The notes under the pieces: generated by a model
Databases searched by the model: none
What the model was told of the DNA's origin: nothing
The model's input: only the letters and a program-made list of their open reading frames with translations
Position numbers and translations under genes: made by a program
Part shown: piece by piece, positions 9,645 through 18,278 of the stretch
Numbering within the stretch: the stretch's first letter is position 1
Layout of the letters: every line of letters begins with the position of its first letter
Source of the DNA: Alphaproteobacteria bacterium
Lineage (GTDB): Bacteria; Pseudomonadota; Alphaproteobacteria; MPNO01; VGEU01
Direction of reading: 5' to 3'
Assembly (NCBI GenBank): GCA_016869145.1
Contig: VGEU01000002.1
Location: 1-64,000 of the forward strand
DNA: 64,000 bases

Positions 9645-10148
9645 TCACCCTCCATAGAACACCTTCTCGCCGAGGTCCTTCATCCAGAGGATCGCGTCGT
9701 CGGGACGCGCCGCCGGCGGCTTGGCCACCCGGGCGTCGACGACCTCGGCGATGACGATGTGATGATCGCCGCGCTCGACTATCTCGGCGACTTTGCATTC
9801 GATGCAGGCGATCGCGTTGTCGAGGATCGGTGCCCCGGTGGAGCCCTTGCGGATCGGCTCTCCGCTCAGCGTGTTGCCGTCACGCGAGGCGGGTTTGAAG
9901 AACGCGAACGCCGCGCCTTGCTGTCCCTTGCCCAGCATGTTGAGCGCGAAATGTGGCGTCTTGCGGAGGATCTCGCGGGCGCCCGAATCGGCCTTTACGC
10001 CGATCACGACGAGCGGCGGCGCGAACGAGGTCTGCGTCACCCAGTTGACAGTGGCGCCGGCGATCGTGCCGTCGGCCGCCTCGGCCGTCATGACATAGAT
10101 TCCATAGGGAATCATCCTGAGCGCCGTCTTCTTCGCGTCCGCGTCCAT
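9645..10148 (-). CDS. flavin reductase family protein
   Basis: MIPYGIYVMTAEAADGTIAGATVNWVTQTSFAPPLVVIGVKADSGAREILRKTPHFALNML; FMN-binding split-barrel reductase. Confidence 0.85.
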   Translation of the reverse strand: MDADAKKTALRMIPYGIYVMTAEAADGTIAGATVNWVTQTSFAPPLVVIGVKADSGAREILRKTPHFALNMLGKGQQGAAFAFFKPASRDGNTLSGEPIRKGSTGAPILDNAIACIECKVAEIVERGDHHIVIAEVVDARVAKPPAARPDDAILWMKDLGEKVFYGG

Positions 10149-10249
10149 CGTTCCCTCTCCCTTCGCTCCCCTCGAACTTCGGCAAATAATTCCCGCAACG
10201 CGACGGCCTCCGCAAGGATGTTCTGCGCGGCACCGGGGGAGGGCGCGCA

Positions 10250-10444
10250 CTAGGCCGGAATCTCGATGGTCGCGCGGAGCCCGGGCAGGCCGCGGTGCTC
10301 GTACTGCGCGGCGCGCCGCACGATGAAGGTGCTCGCGAGCCAGTAGACGATGACGGTCAGGAGAAGAACCGACAGGGCGAACAGAGCGACATAGACGAGC
10401 CCGAGACGTGTGGTCGAGCTCCTGAGCAGCCTAGTCGGGTTCAC
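10250..10444 (-). pseudogene. internally deleted sensor histidine kinase (N-terminal TM segment joined to the extreme C-terminus)
   Basis: 64 aa ORF MNPTRLLRSSTTRLGLVYVALFALSVLLLTVIVYWLASTFIVRRAAQYEHRGLPGLRATIEIPA directly downstream of an OmpR-type regulator: HK-like N-terminal TM1 followed by an HK-like C-terminal tail (GLRATIEIPA), with no HAMP, HisKA or HATPase domain. Confidence 0.65.
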
Positions 10445-11108
10445 GGATCACGTATCCGCTGCCGCGGACCGTGTGCAGCATGGGTCGGTCGAACTCCTTG
10501 TCGATCTTGCGGCGGAGACGGCTCACGTGCACGTCGATGACATTGGTCTGCGGATCGAAATGATAGTCCCATACCTGTTCGAGGAGCATGGTGCGCGTCA
10601 CCACGCGCCGCGCGTTCCGCATCAGCACCTCGAGCAGGCGAAACTCGCGCGGTTGGAGATCGATTCGCCGGCCGGCCCGGGTGACGGAACGGTCGAGGAG
10701 GTCGAGACGGAGCTCGCCCACCGCGATCGCCGTCGCGGCCTGCTCCGGAGTCCGCCGTCGCGCCAGCGCCTCGATCCGCGCCGCGAGTTCCGAGAAGGCG
10801 AACGGCTTGGCGAGATAGTCGTCGCCGCCAGCGCGCAGCCCGGCGACCTTGTCATCCGCCTGGGCGAGCGCGCTCAGGATCAGGACCGGGGTCGATCGTC
10901 CGGCGGCGCGGATCGCCCGCACGACCGCGAGGCCGTCGAGTGTCGGCAGCATCCTGTCGACGATCGCAACGTCGTATTCGGTCGACACGGCGAGGGCGAG
11001 GCCTGCGGCCCCGTCCGTCGCGCGATCGACGCGATGGCCCCACTCGCGCAATCCGGCCGCCAGATAGTCCGCGAGCGGCGCGTCGTCCTCGATCACCAAT
11101 AGCCGCAT
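10431..11108 (-). CDS. two-component response regulator, OmpR family
   Basis: MRLLVIEDDAPLADYLAAGL...DVAIVDRMLPTLDGLAVVRAIR...PVLILSA...GGDDYLAKPFAFSEL plus winged helix EFRLLEVLMRNARRVVTRTMLLEQVWDYHFDPQTNVIDVHVSRLRRKID. Confidence 0.95.
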   Translation of the reverse strand: MRLLVIEDDAPLADYLAAGLREWGHRVDRATDGAAGLALAVSTEYDVAIVDRMLPTLDGLAVVRAIRAAGRSTPVLILSALAQADDKVAGLRAGGDDYLAKPFAFSELAARIEALARRRTPEQAATAIAVGELRLDLLDRSVTRAGRRIDLQPREFRLLEVLMRNARRVVTRTMLLEQVWDYHFDPQTNVIDVHVSRLRRKIDKEFDRPMLHTVRGSGYVIREPD

Positions 11109-11276
11109 GGCCTTGCTCGAGACGCCTCGTTCCGGTTCGAACGCTACAGAGATAGGCGTCGGGGCGGCTCCGAAAAAGAGCCGGCGCTGTCCGGACCCCA
11201 CCCTTGCGCCGCGACTGAGGCGTGCCTACCGTACAGCCTCGGTCCGCGAAGACCGCTGGCACATAGGGTCCGCACC

Positions 11277-12149
11277 ATGACGACCATCATGCTGGGCGAG
11301 GTGGCGATCACGCCGATCATCGAACGGGACGGTCCGTGGCGGACGCCGTGGCAGCTCTTCCCGGCGATCGAGCGCCCGACGATGCTCGACCGGCTGGCTC
11401 GGCTCGAGCCGTTCCACTATGACCCGGCGAGCGAGCGGCTGGTGCTGACCTTCCAGAGTTTTCTCGTCCGCACGCCGCGCCATGTCATCCTGATCGACAG
11501 CTGCGTCGGCGATCACAAACAGCGGAAGCGCGACTACGACTACCCCAAGAAGCCCTGGCTCGACGGTTTCCTCGCCACCGGCCTTGCGTTCGAGGCCGTC
11601 GACTTCGTCTTCTGCACCCATATGCACGTCGATCATGTCGGCTGGAACACGCGCCTCGTGGATGGACGCTGGGTGCCGACCTTCCCCAATGCGCGCTATG
11701 TTTTCGCGCGCACCGAATACGAGTACTGGCGCGCCCAGGCGGCCATCGCGCCCGACCCATCCGGGCCGATCTTCGAGGACAGCGTGCTGCCGATCGTCGA
11801 GGCGGACCGCGCGGTGCTGGTCGAGGCCGACTACGCGATCGACGACACGGTATGGTTGACCCCAAGCCATGGCCACACCCCGGGTCACGTCTCGGTGAAT
11901 ATCGAATCGCGCGGCCAGCGGGCGGTCTTCACCGGCGACATCATGCATCATGCCGTCCAGTGCCTCGAACCGGGATGGAGCTCGTGCTTCTGCGCCGACC
12001 CCGTCCAATCGGCGACGACCCGCCGTGCGACGCTCGAGGCCTGCGCCGCCGAAGGGTCGCTGGTGGTCCCCGCTCATTTTCCGGCGCCGACCGCCGGTCG
12101 CATCGTTCCAGAAGGCGACGGCTTCCGGTTCCGATACCTCGCTCGTTGA
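11277..12149 (+). CDS. MBL-fold metallo-hydrolase (paralogue of 1105-1983)
   Basis: FCTHMHVDHVGWNTRLVDGRWVPTFPNARYVFARTEYEYW, near-identical stretch to the first copy; FTGDIMHHAVQ. Confidence 0.88.
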   Translation: MTTIMLGEVAITPIIERDGPWRTPWQLFPAIERPTMLDRLARLEPFHYDPASERLVLTFQSFLVRTPRHVILIDSCVGDHKQRKRDYDYPKKPWLDGFLATGLAFEAVDFVFCTHMHVDHVGWNTRLVDGRWVPTFPNARYVFARTEYEYWRAQAAIAPDPSGPIFEDSVLPIVEADRAVLVEADYAIDDTVWLTPSHGHTPGHVSVNIESRGQRAVFTGDIMHHAVQCLEPGWSSCFCADPVQSATTRRATLEACAAEGSLVVPAHFPAPTAGRIVPEGDGFRFRYLAR

Positions 12150-12186
12150 GCCGCATCGCCGTCGCGGTGTCGGCAGGGAGAGATCC

Positions 12187-12501
12187 ATGCTCTACATCAT
12201 CTACCAGCTCGACAAACCCAACGCCGAGGCGATCCGCGCCGCCGCGCGCGAGGCCCACTTCAAATATCTCGACAAGCACGCCGACATATTGGTGCTGGGC
12301 GGCGCGCTTCTCGGCGAGGACGGCGTGACGCGAACCGGCAGCGTCCTGATCATCAACGTGCCGAGCAAGGCGGACGCCGACCAGTTCTCGGAGAACGAGC
12401 CCTTCCGCAAGGCCGGGCTGTTCCACACGGTCCAGATCAGCCGGATGCGGCGCGGCCAGTGGAATCCCGCGGCCGCGCCGAAGACGGCCGAAGGCAACTG
12501 A
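12187..12501 (+). CDS. YciI family protein
   Basis: MLYIIYQLDKPNAEAIRAAAREAHFKYLDKHADILVLGGALL...GSVLIINVPSKADADQFSENEPFRKAGLF. Confidence 0.82.
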   Translation: MLYIIYQLDKPNAEAIRAAAREAHFKYLDKHADILVLGGALLGEDGVTRTGSVLIINVPSKADADQFSENEPFRKAGLFHTVQISRMRRGQWNPAAAPKTAEGN

Positions 12502-12519
12502 GAACCGGGGAGCGGTGCG

Positions 12520-13443
12520 ATGAAGGCAGCCTATATCGTCGGCCACGGCGGGCTGGAGGTTCTTCGTTACGGCGACGTTCCCGATCCGGTGGCCGGCCCC
12601 GGCGAGGTCGTCGTCGATATCCATGCCGCGAGCGTCAACGGCGCCGACTGGAAGGTCCGCGCCGGGCACTACAGCCGCCTGAGCGCCTTTCCCTACGTGC
12701 TCGGCCGCGACTTCTCCGGCGTCGTCGCGTCGTGTGCGGCGGGCGTCAGCGATGTCGCGGTCGGCGATCCCGTGTTCGGCGTCTGCGAGATGGGCCAGGA
12801 GGGCGCCTATGCGGAGAAGATCGCGATCAAGTCGGCGCTCGTCGCGCGGAAGCCGGAGAGCCTCTCGCATGTCGAGGCGGCGGCGCTCGCCCTCGTCGGC
12901 CTGACCGCGCTCGTCTCGATCGAGGACACGCTCGGGCTGAAACGCGGCGAGACGATCCTGATCCACGGCGGCGCCGGCGGCGTCGCCGGATTCGCGATCG
13001 AGCTCGCCAAGCACATCGGGGCCCACGTCATCACGACCGCGAGCGCCGCCAACCACGACTACGTCCAGAGCCTCGGTGCCGATCGGGTCATCGATTACCG
13101 CAAGGAGGACATCACCAAGACGGTCTCCGATTGCGACGCCGTGTTCGACACGGTCGGCGGCGATGCCACGAGCGTATCCTTCGCGGTTCTCAAACCCGGC
13201 GGGCGCGCGGCCTTCATCGCCGGCGGCAACGCGCCGCCGCCGCCGCCGCGCCCGGACGTCCGCTCGCTCCGCCCCCGGGTGGCGCGCGATCGGCCGCACC
13301 TCGAGCGGATCTGCGCGTTCGTCGCGGCCGGGGCCGTGCGCGTGCCCGAGATCCACAGCTTTCCGCTGTCGTCGGTGGTGGAGGCGCATCGCGTCAGCGA
13401 GGGCCGGCATCTCCGCGGCAAGCTCGTCTTCAAGGTGCGCTGA
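12520..13443 (+). CDS. NADP-dependent MDR-type oxidoreductase (quinone oxidoreductase-like)
   Basis: MKAAYIVGHGGLEVLRYGDVPDPVAGPGEVVVDIHAASVNGADWKVRAG...ILIHGGAGGVAGFAIELAKHIGAHVITTAS. Confidence 0.9.
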   Translation: MKAAYIVGHGGLEVLRYGDVPDPVAGPGEVVVDIHAASVNGADWKVRAGHYSRLSAFPYVLGRDFSGVVASCAAGVSDVAVGDPVFGVCEMGQEGAYAEKIAIKSALVARKPESLSHVEAAALALVGLTALVSIEDTLGLKRGETILIHGGAGGVAGFAIELAKHIGAHVITTASAANHDYVQSLGADRVIDYRKEDITKTVSDCDAVFDTVGGDATSVSFAVLKPGGRAAFIAGGNAPPPPPRPDVRSLRPRVARDRPHLERICAFVAAGAVRVPEIHSFPLSSVVEAHRVSEGRHLRGKLVFKVR

Positions 13444-13540
13444 ACCGCGCGCGGCGCGCGTATTCGATCAACCGCGCGCGGCGCGCGTATTCGATCAACC
13501 GCGCGCAGCGCGCGATTCGATCAACCGCGCGCAGCGCGCG
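13443..13540. repeat. tandem array of four GC-rich palindromic units (27, 27, 26 and partial 18 nt)
   Basis: AACCGCGCGCGGCGCGCGTATTCGATC x2, AACCGCGCGCAGCGCGCGATTCGATC, AACCGCGCGCAGCGCGCG; lies at the convergent gene ends 13443(+)/13521(-). Confidence 0.9.
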
Positions 13541-14156
13541 CCTGGCCGGCCAAGCCGTCGATCTGGGGCCGGTAGCCGGCCGCGATCACGGCGACGACCG
13601 GTCGCGGCGTGAGCACGAGGACCGTTCCGGTCCAGCGGAACGGCGCGCCATAGCCGGCGGCGCTCCATGGCCACAACGCGCCCTGGCAGACCAGAAACGC
13701 GGACGACGGCCGATCGGCGAGCGTGACGAGGACACCATCGGGCAGTTGGTCGACATCCCACGCATAGGTTCGCTTCGCGCCCCTCTCGTCGAGCCGCGCC
13801 GCATGGAGCGCGCGATCGAGTGCAGCGATCCCTGCGACGGGCTCGTGCACCGCCGCCCAGAGCGCGCGAAACCGGTCGAAATCGTGCCGCCGGCATTCGC
13901 CGCAGGGACGGTGGCCGGCGGCGAGCGCCGTCGCCTCGTCGAGAAAGAAGAGCTCGGTATAGCGGCCCGGCGTCATGACGCGCCGATGGCGGTCCTTGAA
14001 TTCGAGCCGGCACGTGATCCAGGCCCGCGTCGTCCAGCGCCGCCGCGACAATGTCCGATCGCTGCCATGCAGCACGCCGCGATTGCCCATCCACGCGCCG
14101 CGCGCCGGCGTCGCGACGATATCCCCGAAGGGTGTGACGCGGTTCTGCAGCGCCAC
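13521..14156 (-). CDS. conserved hypothetical protein (CxxC-containing)
   Basis: From GTG 14156: VALQNRVTPFGDIVATPARGAWMGNRGVLHG...HRPCGECRRHDFDRFRALW...YAWDVDQLPDGVLVTL; reads as a genuine globular protein, family not named. Confidence 0.65.
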   Translation of the reverse strand: MALQNRVTPFGDIVATPARGAWMGNRGVLHGSDRTLSRRRWTTRAWITCRLEFKDRHRRVMTPGRYTELFFLDEATALAAGHRPCGECRRHDFDRFRALWAAVHEPVAGIAALDRALHAARLDERGAKRTYAWDVDQLPDGVLVTLADRPSSAFLVCQGALWPWSAAGYGAPFRWTGTVLVLTPRPVVAVIAAGYRPQIDGLAGQARAARG

Positions 14157-14167
14157 CAGAATGGCCG

Positions 14168-14677
14168 TCAGATCGGATAGATGAGCGCGTTCGGAATGGT
14201 GAGCGAATCGTAGACGCAATGGCGCTCGCGCAGCAACAGCCGGCCATCGCGGCGCACGAACGTGTCCTGGTAGTGCCCGGCCTGGAAGAGCTCGGTCTTC
14301 TCCTCCATCAGCGTCTGGACGACGAGATAGTTGGCGCGCGCCTTGATCGCCCCTTCGGCGCGCACCTCGTCGATCGAGAGATTGCTGATGTAGTGGCGGA
14401 GAAAGCGCGGCTCGAACGTCGTCGTCCGGAGCGTCGCCTGCACGCGGTCCCTCATCATCTTCTTGCCGTCGCAATAGAGGAGACCGAGCGGCAGCCCGCG
14501 GTCGGCGTTGTCGCGCCCGGTCACCCGATAGAGCGCGTCATCGGTGAAGAAATCCGGCCAGCGCGTGATTTCTCCCGCATCGATGGCCTGCGCATAGGCG
14601 ACATGGAACTCCTCGATCTCGAGGCGGAGCGCCCAACGCTCCTCGAGCCTGGGAACAACGTTCCGGAGCGCGGTCAC
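14168..14677 (-). CDS. aromatic-ring-hydroxylating dioxygenase beta subunit
   Basis: LRLEIEEFHVAYAQAIDAGEITRWPDFFTDDALYRVTGRDNADRGLPLGLLYCDGKKMMRDRV; adjacent to the Rieske alpha subunit; GTG start 14677. Confidence 0.88.
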   Translation of the reverse strand: MTALRNVVPRLEERWALRLEIEEFHVAYAQAIDAGEITRWPDFFTDDALYRVTGRDNADRGLPLGLLYCDGKKMMRDRVQATLRTTTFEPRFLRHYISNLSIDEVRAEGAIKARANYLVVQTLMEEKTELFQAGHYQDTFVRRDGRLLLRERHCVYDSLTIPNALIYPI

Positions 14678-15930
14678 AGCCCCATCACCCCGCGGTAGTA
14701 GCGATACATCGAGCGCACCGCCGCCTCGGTGATCAGCGTGTCCGAGGTCCCCTCGTCGCGGCCGCCGAGGAGCGTCAGGCCTTTCTCGGTGACGGAGCGG
14801 CGCGCGCCCTCTTGCACCCACTTGATCGCCTCGTTGTCCTCGATGCCGAGAAAGCCCGCGGGTCCCATGAGATTGGACTGGCAGAGCCGGAGCTTGGTCA
14901 TCTCCTCGGTATCGTCGGCGTAGCCGAACATGGTCCAGTACATGTCGATGGAATCCGGACCGCGCGGCACGATATGGCGGACGCCGAGCGTGTTGAGCTC
15001 GCGCTGGGTGATGAAGTTCGGCCAGATGGTCTGCATAGTGACCGTCCACGGGCTCTTGAACTCCGGCACGAACCCGACGACGCGCCCGTCCTCTAGCTCG
15101 AGCTCGATCATCTTGCGCATCTCCTTGTTCACCGCCTTCTGGTCGACGCCCTCCTCCTCGTCGCCCTTAGCCGAGGCCATGGTTCCGTGGCGGCCGAGCG
15201 GATCGGCGATCATCGCCGACTTCTGCCCGGCCTTCATGAGCCCGAAGGTCACGAGGAAGGTGTGCAGCAGCGTCGCGTGATACGGGTCCTTGAGGTTCTC
15301 GTGATAGAGCTTCCAGTTGCCGTAGAGCGTGTTGCGCCAGTAGCCGAGGATCTTGAGCGGCCGGCCGTCGAAGAGCGTGTCGAAGTCCTTCAGGATCTCG
15401 GGCCCGATATACTGATCGAGCGGCTCGACATGATCGGCGTAGGACGCGAACACGACGCCGTTGCGCGTCGCGACGCGAAGCTTGCGGAGCCCGTGCTCGC
15501 TGAGCTTGAAGTCCGCCGGCATGCCACCCTTGCCCTTGACGCCGCGGCGGAACGGCACCGCGCGGAGCGACCCGTCGAGGTCATAGGTCCACTGGTGGTA
15601 CGGGCAGATGAATTCCTTCGAGTTGCCGGTCAGCGAGCGGCAGAACTCGGCACCGCGATGGGCACAGCGGTTCTCCACCACGTGCACATTGCCGTCGGCG
15701 CCGCGGGTCACGATCACCGGGGCCTCGCCGACCCAGGACCGCTTGTAGTCACCGTGATTGGGGATCTCGGCCTCGAGCGCGACATAGTTCCACGTCGGCC
15801 CGTAGAAGATCCGCTCGAGCTCGCGCTGATAGATTTCGTCACTCGTGTATAGCCAGTCGGGAACGGCGTTGAGCCCTTCCTCCGGCCAGACGAACGCGTT
15901 GCTGCTGCCGTTCGGCGGTTGGACGCTCAT
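14674..15930 (-). CDS. Rieske aromatic-ring-hydroxylating dioxygenase alpha subunit
   Basis: Rieske CAHRGAEFCRSLTGNSKEFICPYHQWTYDLDGSL; ENLKDPYHATLLHTF mononuclear iron region. Confidence 0.93.
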   Translation of the reverse strand: MSVQPPNGSSNAFVWPEEGLNAVPDWLYTSDEIYQRELERIFYGPTWNYVALEAEIPNHGDYKRSWVGEAPVIVTRGADGNVHVVENRCAHRGAEFCRSLTGNSKEFICPYHQWTYDLDGSLRAVPFRRGVKGKGGMPADFKLSEHGLRKLRVATRNGVVFASYADHVEPLDQYIGPEILKDFDTLFDGRPLKILGYWRNTLYGNWKLYHENLKDPYHATLLHTFLVTFGLMKAGQKSAMIADPLGRHGTMASAKGDEEEGVDQKAVNKEMRKMIELELEDGRVVGFVPEFKSPWTVTMQTIWPNFITQRELNTLGVRHIVPRGPDSIDMYWTMFGYADDTEEMTKLRLCQSNLMGPAGFLGIEDNEAIKWVQEGARRSVTEKGLTLLGGRDEGTSDTLITEAAVRSMYRYYRGVMGL

Positions 15931-15976
15931 GGGCTTCTCCCCGGTGACGGGGCCATCCGCGACGGGCGGCGGCGAG

Positions 15977-15989
15977 ATCGTCAGTATAC
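15977..15989 (-). promoter_or_regulatory. shared promoter/operator motif GTATACTGACGAT upstream of the dioxygenase
   Basis: Minus strand AAAGGCGGTATACTGACGAT; matches 18/20 with the site at 18211-18223; also TTGCCC-N17-TATACT on this strand. Confidence 0.5.
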
Positions 15990-16097
15990 CGCCTTTCTCA
16001 CAGCGGGCAACAGTCTGGAAATCGCGCCGGTTCGGGTCTATGCGGTCGCGAGACCGAAGGGCGCGGTTCGACGGCGCTCGCAACCCGGGGGACCTTC

Positions 16098-16736
16098 ATG
16101 AAGCTCTATTCGTTCTTCCGCTCCTCGACCGCCTATCGGATGCGGATCGTACTCAACCTCAAGGGCCTCGCGCACGAACTCGAGGCGGTGAGCCTGCCCA
16201 AGATGGAGCACAAGAAGGCCGCCTTCACCGCGGTCAACCCGCAGGGCCTGGTCCCGGCGCTGGTCGACGGACCCAACGTCCTCGTCCAGTCGATGGCCAT
16301 CATCGAATATCTCGACGAGACCCACCCCGAGCCGCCGCTGATCCCCAAGGCGCCGCTCGATCGCGCCTATGTCCGGGCGATGTCCCAGGTCATCGGGTGC
16401 GAGATCCATCCGCTCAACAACGTGCGCGTGCTCAACTACCTGCGCGACGTGATGAAGCTCGGCGACGATGTCAGACAGCAGTGGTACGAGCACTGGATCG
16501 CCGAGGGCCTCGGCGGCCTCGAATCGCTCCTGAAGCATTACGGCAAGATCGGCCGGTTCTGTTTCAAGGACCAGGTGACGATGGCCGATGTCTGCCTCGT
16601 GCCGCAGGTCTTCAACGCGCAGCGCTTCAACTGCCCGCTCGATGCCTATCCGACCGTCATGCGCATCTTCGAGAACTGCGCATCGATCAAGGCCTTTGCC
16701 GACGCCCATCCGTCGAAGCAGAAGGACGCGATCTGA
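16098..16736 (+). CDS. maiA: maleylacetoacetate isomerase / zeta-class GST (possibly maleylpyruvate isomerase)
   Basis: MKLYSFFRSSTAYRMRIVLNLKGL...AVNPQGLVPALVDG...VQSMAIIEYLDETHPEPPLIP...CEIHPLNNVRVL. Confidence 0.88.
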   Translation: MKLYSFFRSSTAYRMRIVLNLKGLAHELEAVSLPKMEHKKAAFTAVNPQGLVPALVDGPNVLVQSMAIIEYLDETHPEPPLIPKAPLDRAYVRAMSQVIGCEIHPLNNVRVLNYLRDVMKLGDDVRQQWYEHWIAEGLGGLESLLKHYGKIGRFCFKDQVTMADVCLVPQVFNAQRFNCPLDAYPTVMRIFENCASIKAFADAHPSKQKDAI

Positions 16737-16748
16737 GCGTCTCAGCGA

Positions 16749-18185
16749 TCAGCGCGGCGCGTGCGGCGGTCGCCGATCGGTCCACGGTCGCGCCGTCTCG
16801 AACGCCGCCGCGACCCGGAGCAGGGCCGCGTCGGAGAACCAGCGGCCGACGATCTGGAGACCGACCGGGAGCCCGTCGTCACTCCAGCCGCATGGGATGC
16901 TGACCGCCGGGTGGCCGGTGAGGTTGAACAGGTTGAGATAGGAGCCCCAGGCGACCCGCATGTCACCCGCCGGGACGCCATCGATGTCGATCGGATCGGT
17001 TGTCCGGTGGTCGGCGGCGAGCGGCAGACGGCTGATCGTCGGCGTCAGGATGAAGTCGAAACGGTCGAACCAGGTCTGCACGGTGCGGTAGAGCTGTGTC
17101 CGCTTGTAGAGCGCGGCCTGAACCTCGGCGCCGGCGTAGGCCTGGCCCTCGCGCACGCCGGCGACGAGGGCCGGGTCCATCATCGCCGCGGACGTCTCGA
17201 CGTCCTTGGCGAAGCGCACCGCCCAGTTCGACTGCTGCAGGACCCGCCACGTCGGCTCGGCGTTCTCGAACGCCGTGTCGTTCGCCTCTACCGCGCCGCC
17301 GAGCGCGCGCATGACGGCGAGCGCCTCCTCGCAGCGCGCACGAACGATGCGGGCGAGGCGCGTGTTCCCGATCAGCGGACGCCACTCGAACCGGAGGCCT
17401 TCGAGATCGCCGCCGCGCACGACCTCGGCCTCCGCCCGTGTCGGTACTGTCGCGAGCGAATAGGGATCGCTCGCGTCCGCACCCGACAGCACGTCGAGCA
17501 TGCGCGCGGTGTCGCGCACGGTGCGGGCCATGATCCCGAGATGGATGAAATTGCCGAACCCGTCGGGAACCTGGTTGTGCGGCAGGAGGCCGAGCGTCGG
17601 CTTGAGGCCGACGATGCCGGTGCAGGCGGCCGGGAGCCGGGTCGAGGCGCCGGCGTCGGTCGCGAGCGAGAGCGGCCCGAGCCCCGCGGCGACCGCCGCC
17701 GCAGAGCCGCCGCTCGACCCGCCCGCCGTCAACGCGAGATCCCAGGGGTTTCGCGTCACCCCGAACAGCGGCGCATCGGTGACGAGCTTGCTCGCGAACT
17801 CGGGCGTCGTCGTCTTGCCGACCACAATGGCCCCGGCGGCCTTGAGACGGCGTACCGCCACCGCATCGGCGGTCGGCACGCTGTTCGCCAGGGTCTTCGA
17901 TCCGAACGTGGTCGCAATCCCGGCGGTATTGATGATGTCCTTGATGCTGACCGGGACGCCGTGCAGCGAGCCGGCGATCCTGCCCTCGGCGAGTGCCGCA
18001 TCGGCACGCGTCGCCGCCTCGAGCGCCGCGGCGCGGCTCACGGTGATGTAGGCGTTGAGCGTCGGTTGCGCCGCCTCGATCCGGGCGAGGATGTGCTCGG
18101 TTGCTGCGACCGCGGAGATCCGGCGCGCGCGGATGGCGTCGGCCAGCGCGACGGCCGGCGCGAAACTCGGGTCGAAATCGGTCAC
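16749..18185 (-). CDS. amidase (amidase signature family)
   Basis: HGVPVSIKDIINTAG...GGSSGGSAAAVAAGLGPLSLATDAGASTRLPAACTGIVGLKPT; GTG start 18185. Confidence 0.92.
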   Translation of the reverse strand: MTDFDPSFAPAVALADAIRARRISAVAATEHILARIEAAQPTLNAYITVSRAAALEAATRADAALAEGRIAGSLHGVPVSIKDIINTAGIATTFGSKTLANSVPTADAVAVRRLKAAGAIVVGKTTTPEFASKLVTDAPLFGVTRNPWDLALTAGGSSGGSAAAVAAGLGPLSLATDAGASTRLPAACTGIVGLKPTLGLLPHNQVPDGFGNFIHLGIMARTVRDTARMLDVLSGADASDPYSLATVPTRAEAEVVRGGDLEGLRFEWRPLIGNTRLARIVRARCEEALAVMRALGGAVEANDTAFENAEPTWRVLQQSNWAVRFAKDVETSAAMMDPALVAGVREGQAYAGAEVQAALYKRTQLYRTVQTWFDRFDFILTPTISRLPLAADHRTTDPIDIDGVPAGDMRVAWGSYLNLFNLTGHPAVSIPCGWSDDGLPVGLQIVGRWFSDAALLRVAAAFETARPWTDRRPPHAPR

Positions 18186-18210
18186 GGGCTGGCCTCGCGA
18201 GCAAAAAGCA

Positions 18211-18223
18211 GTATACTGACGAT
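18211..18223 (+). promoter_or_regulatory. shared promoter/operator motif GTATACTGACGAT in the amidase/marR divergent region
   Basis: AAAAGCAGTATACTGACGAT; includes the perfect palindrome CAGTATACTG; located 56 bp upstream of the marR ATG (18279). Confidence 0.5.
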
Positions 18224-18278
18224 AGACGGTTCCGCCGGGCAGGGTCAATTCGGTGTGCCCGGACGGCGAGGACTGCAC

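Noticed and set aside
9645-10148. Flavin reductase as the dedicated partner of the HpaB monooxygenase at 35849
   Set aside because: About 26 kb apart and in another orientation; a partnership is possible but nothing in the sequence supports it specifically.
13443-13540. Possible CRISPR-like array
   Set aside because: Units are directly contiguous with no unique spacers, self-palindromic, and no cas genes are present.
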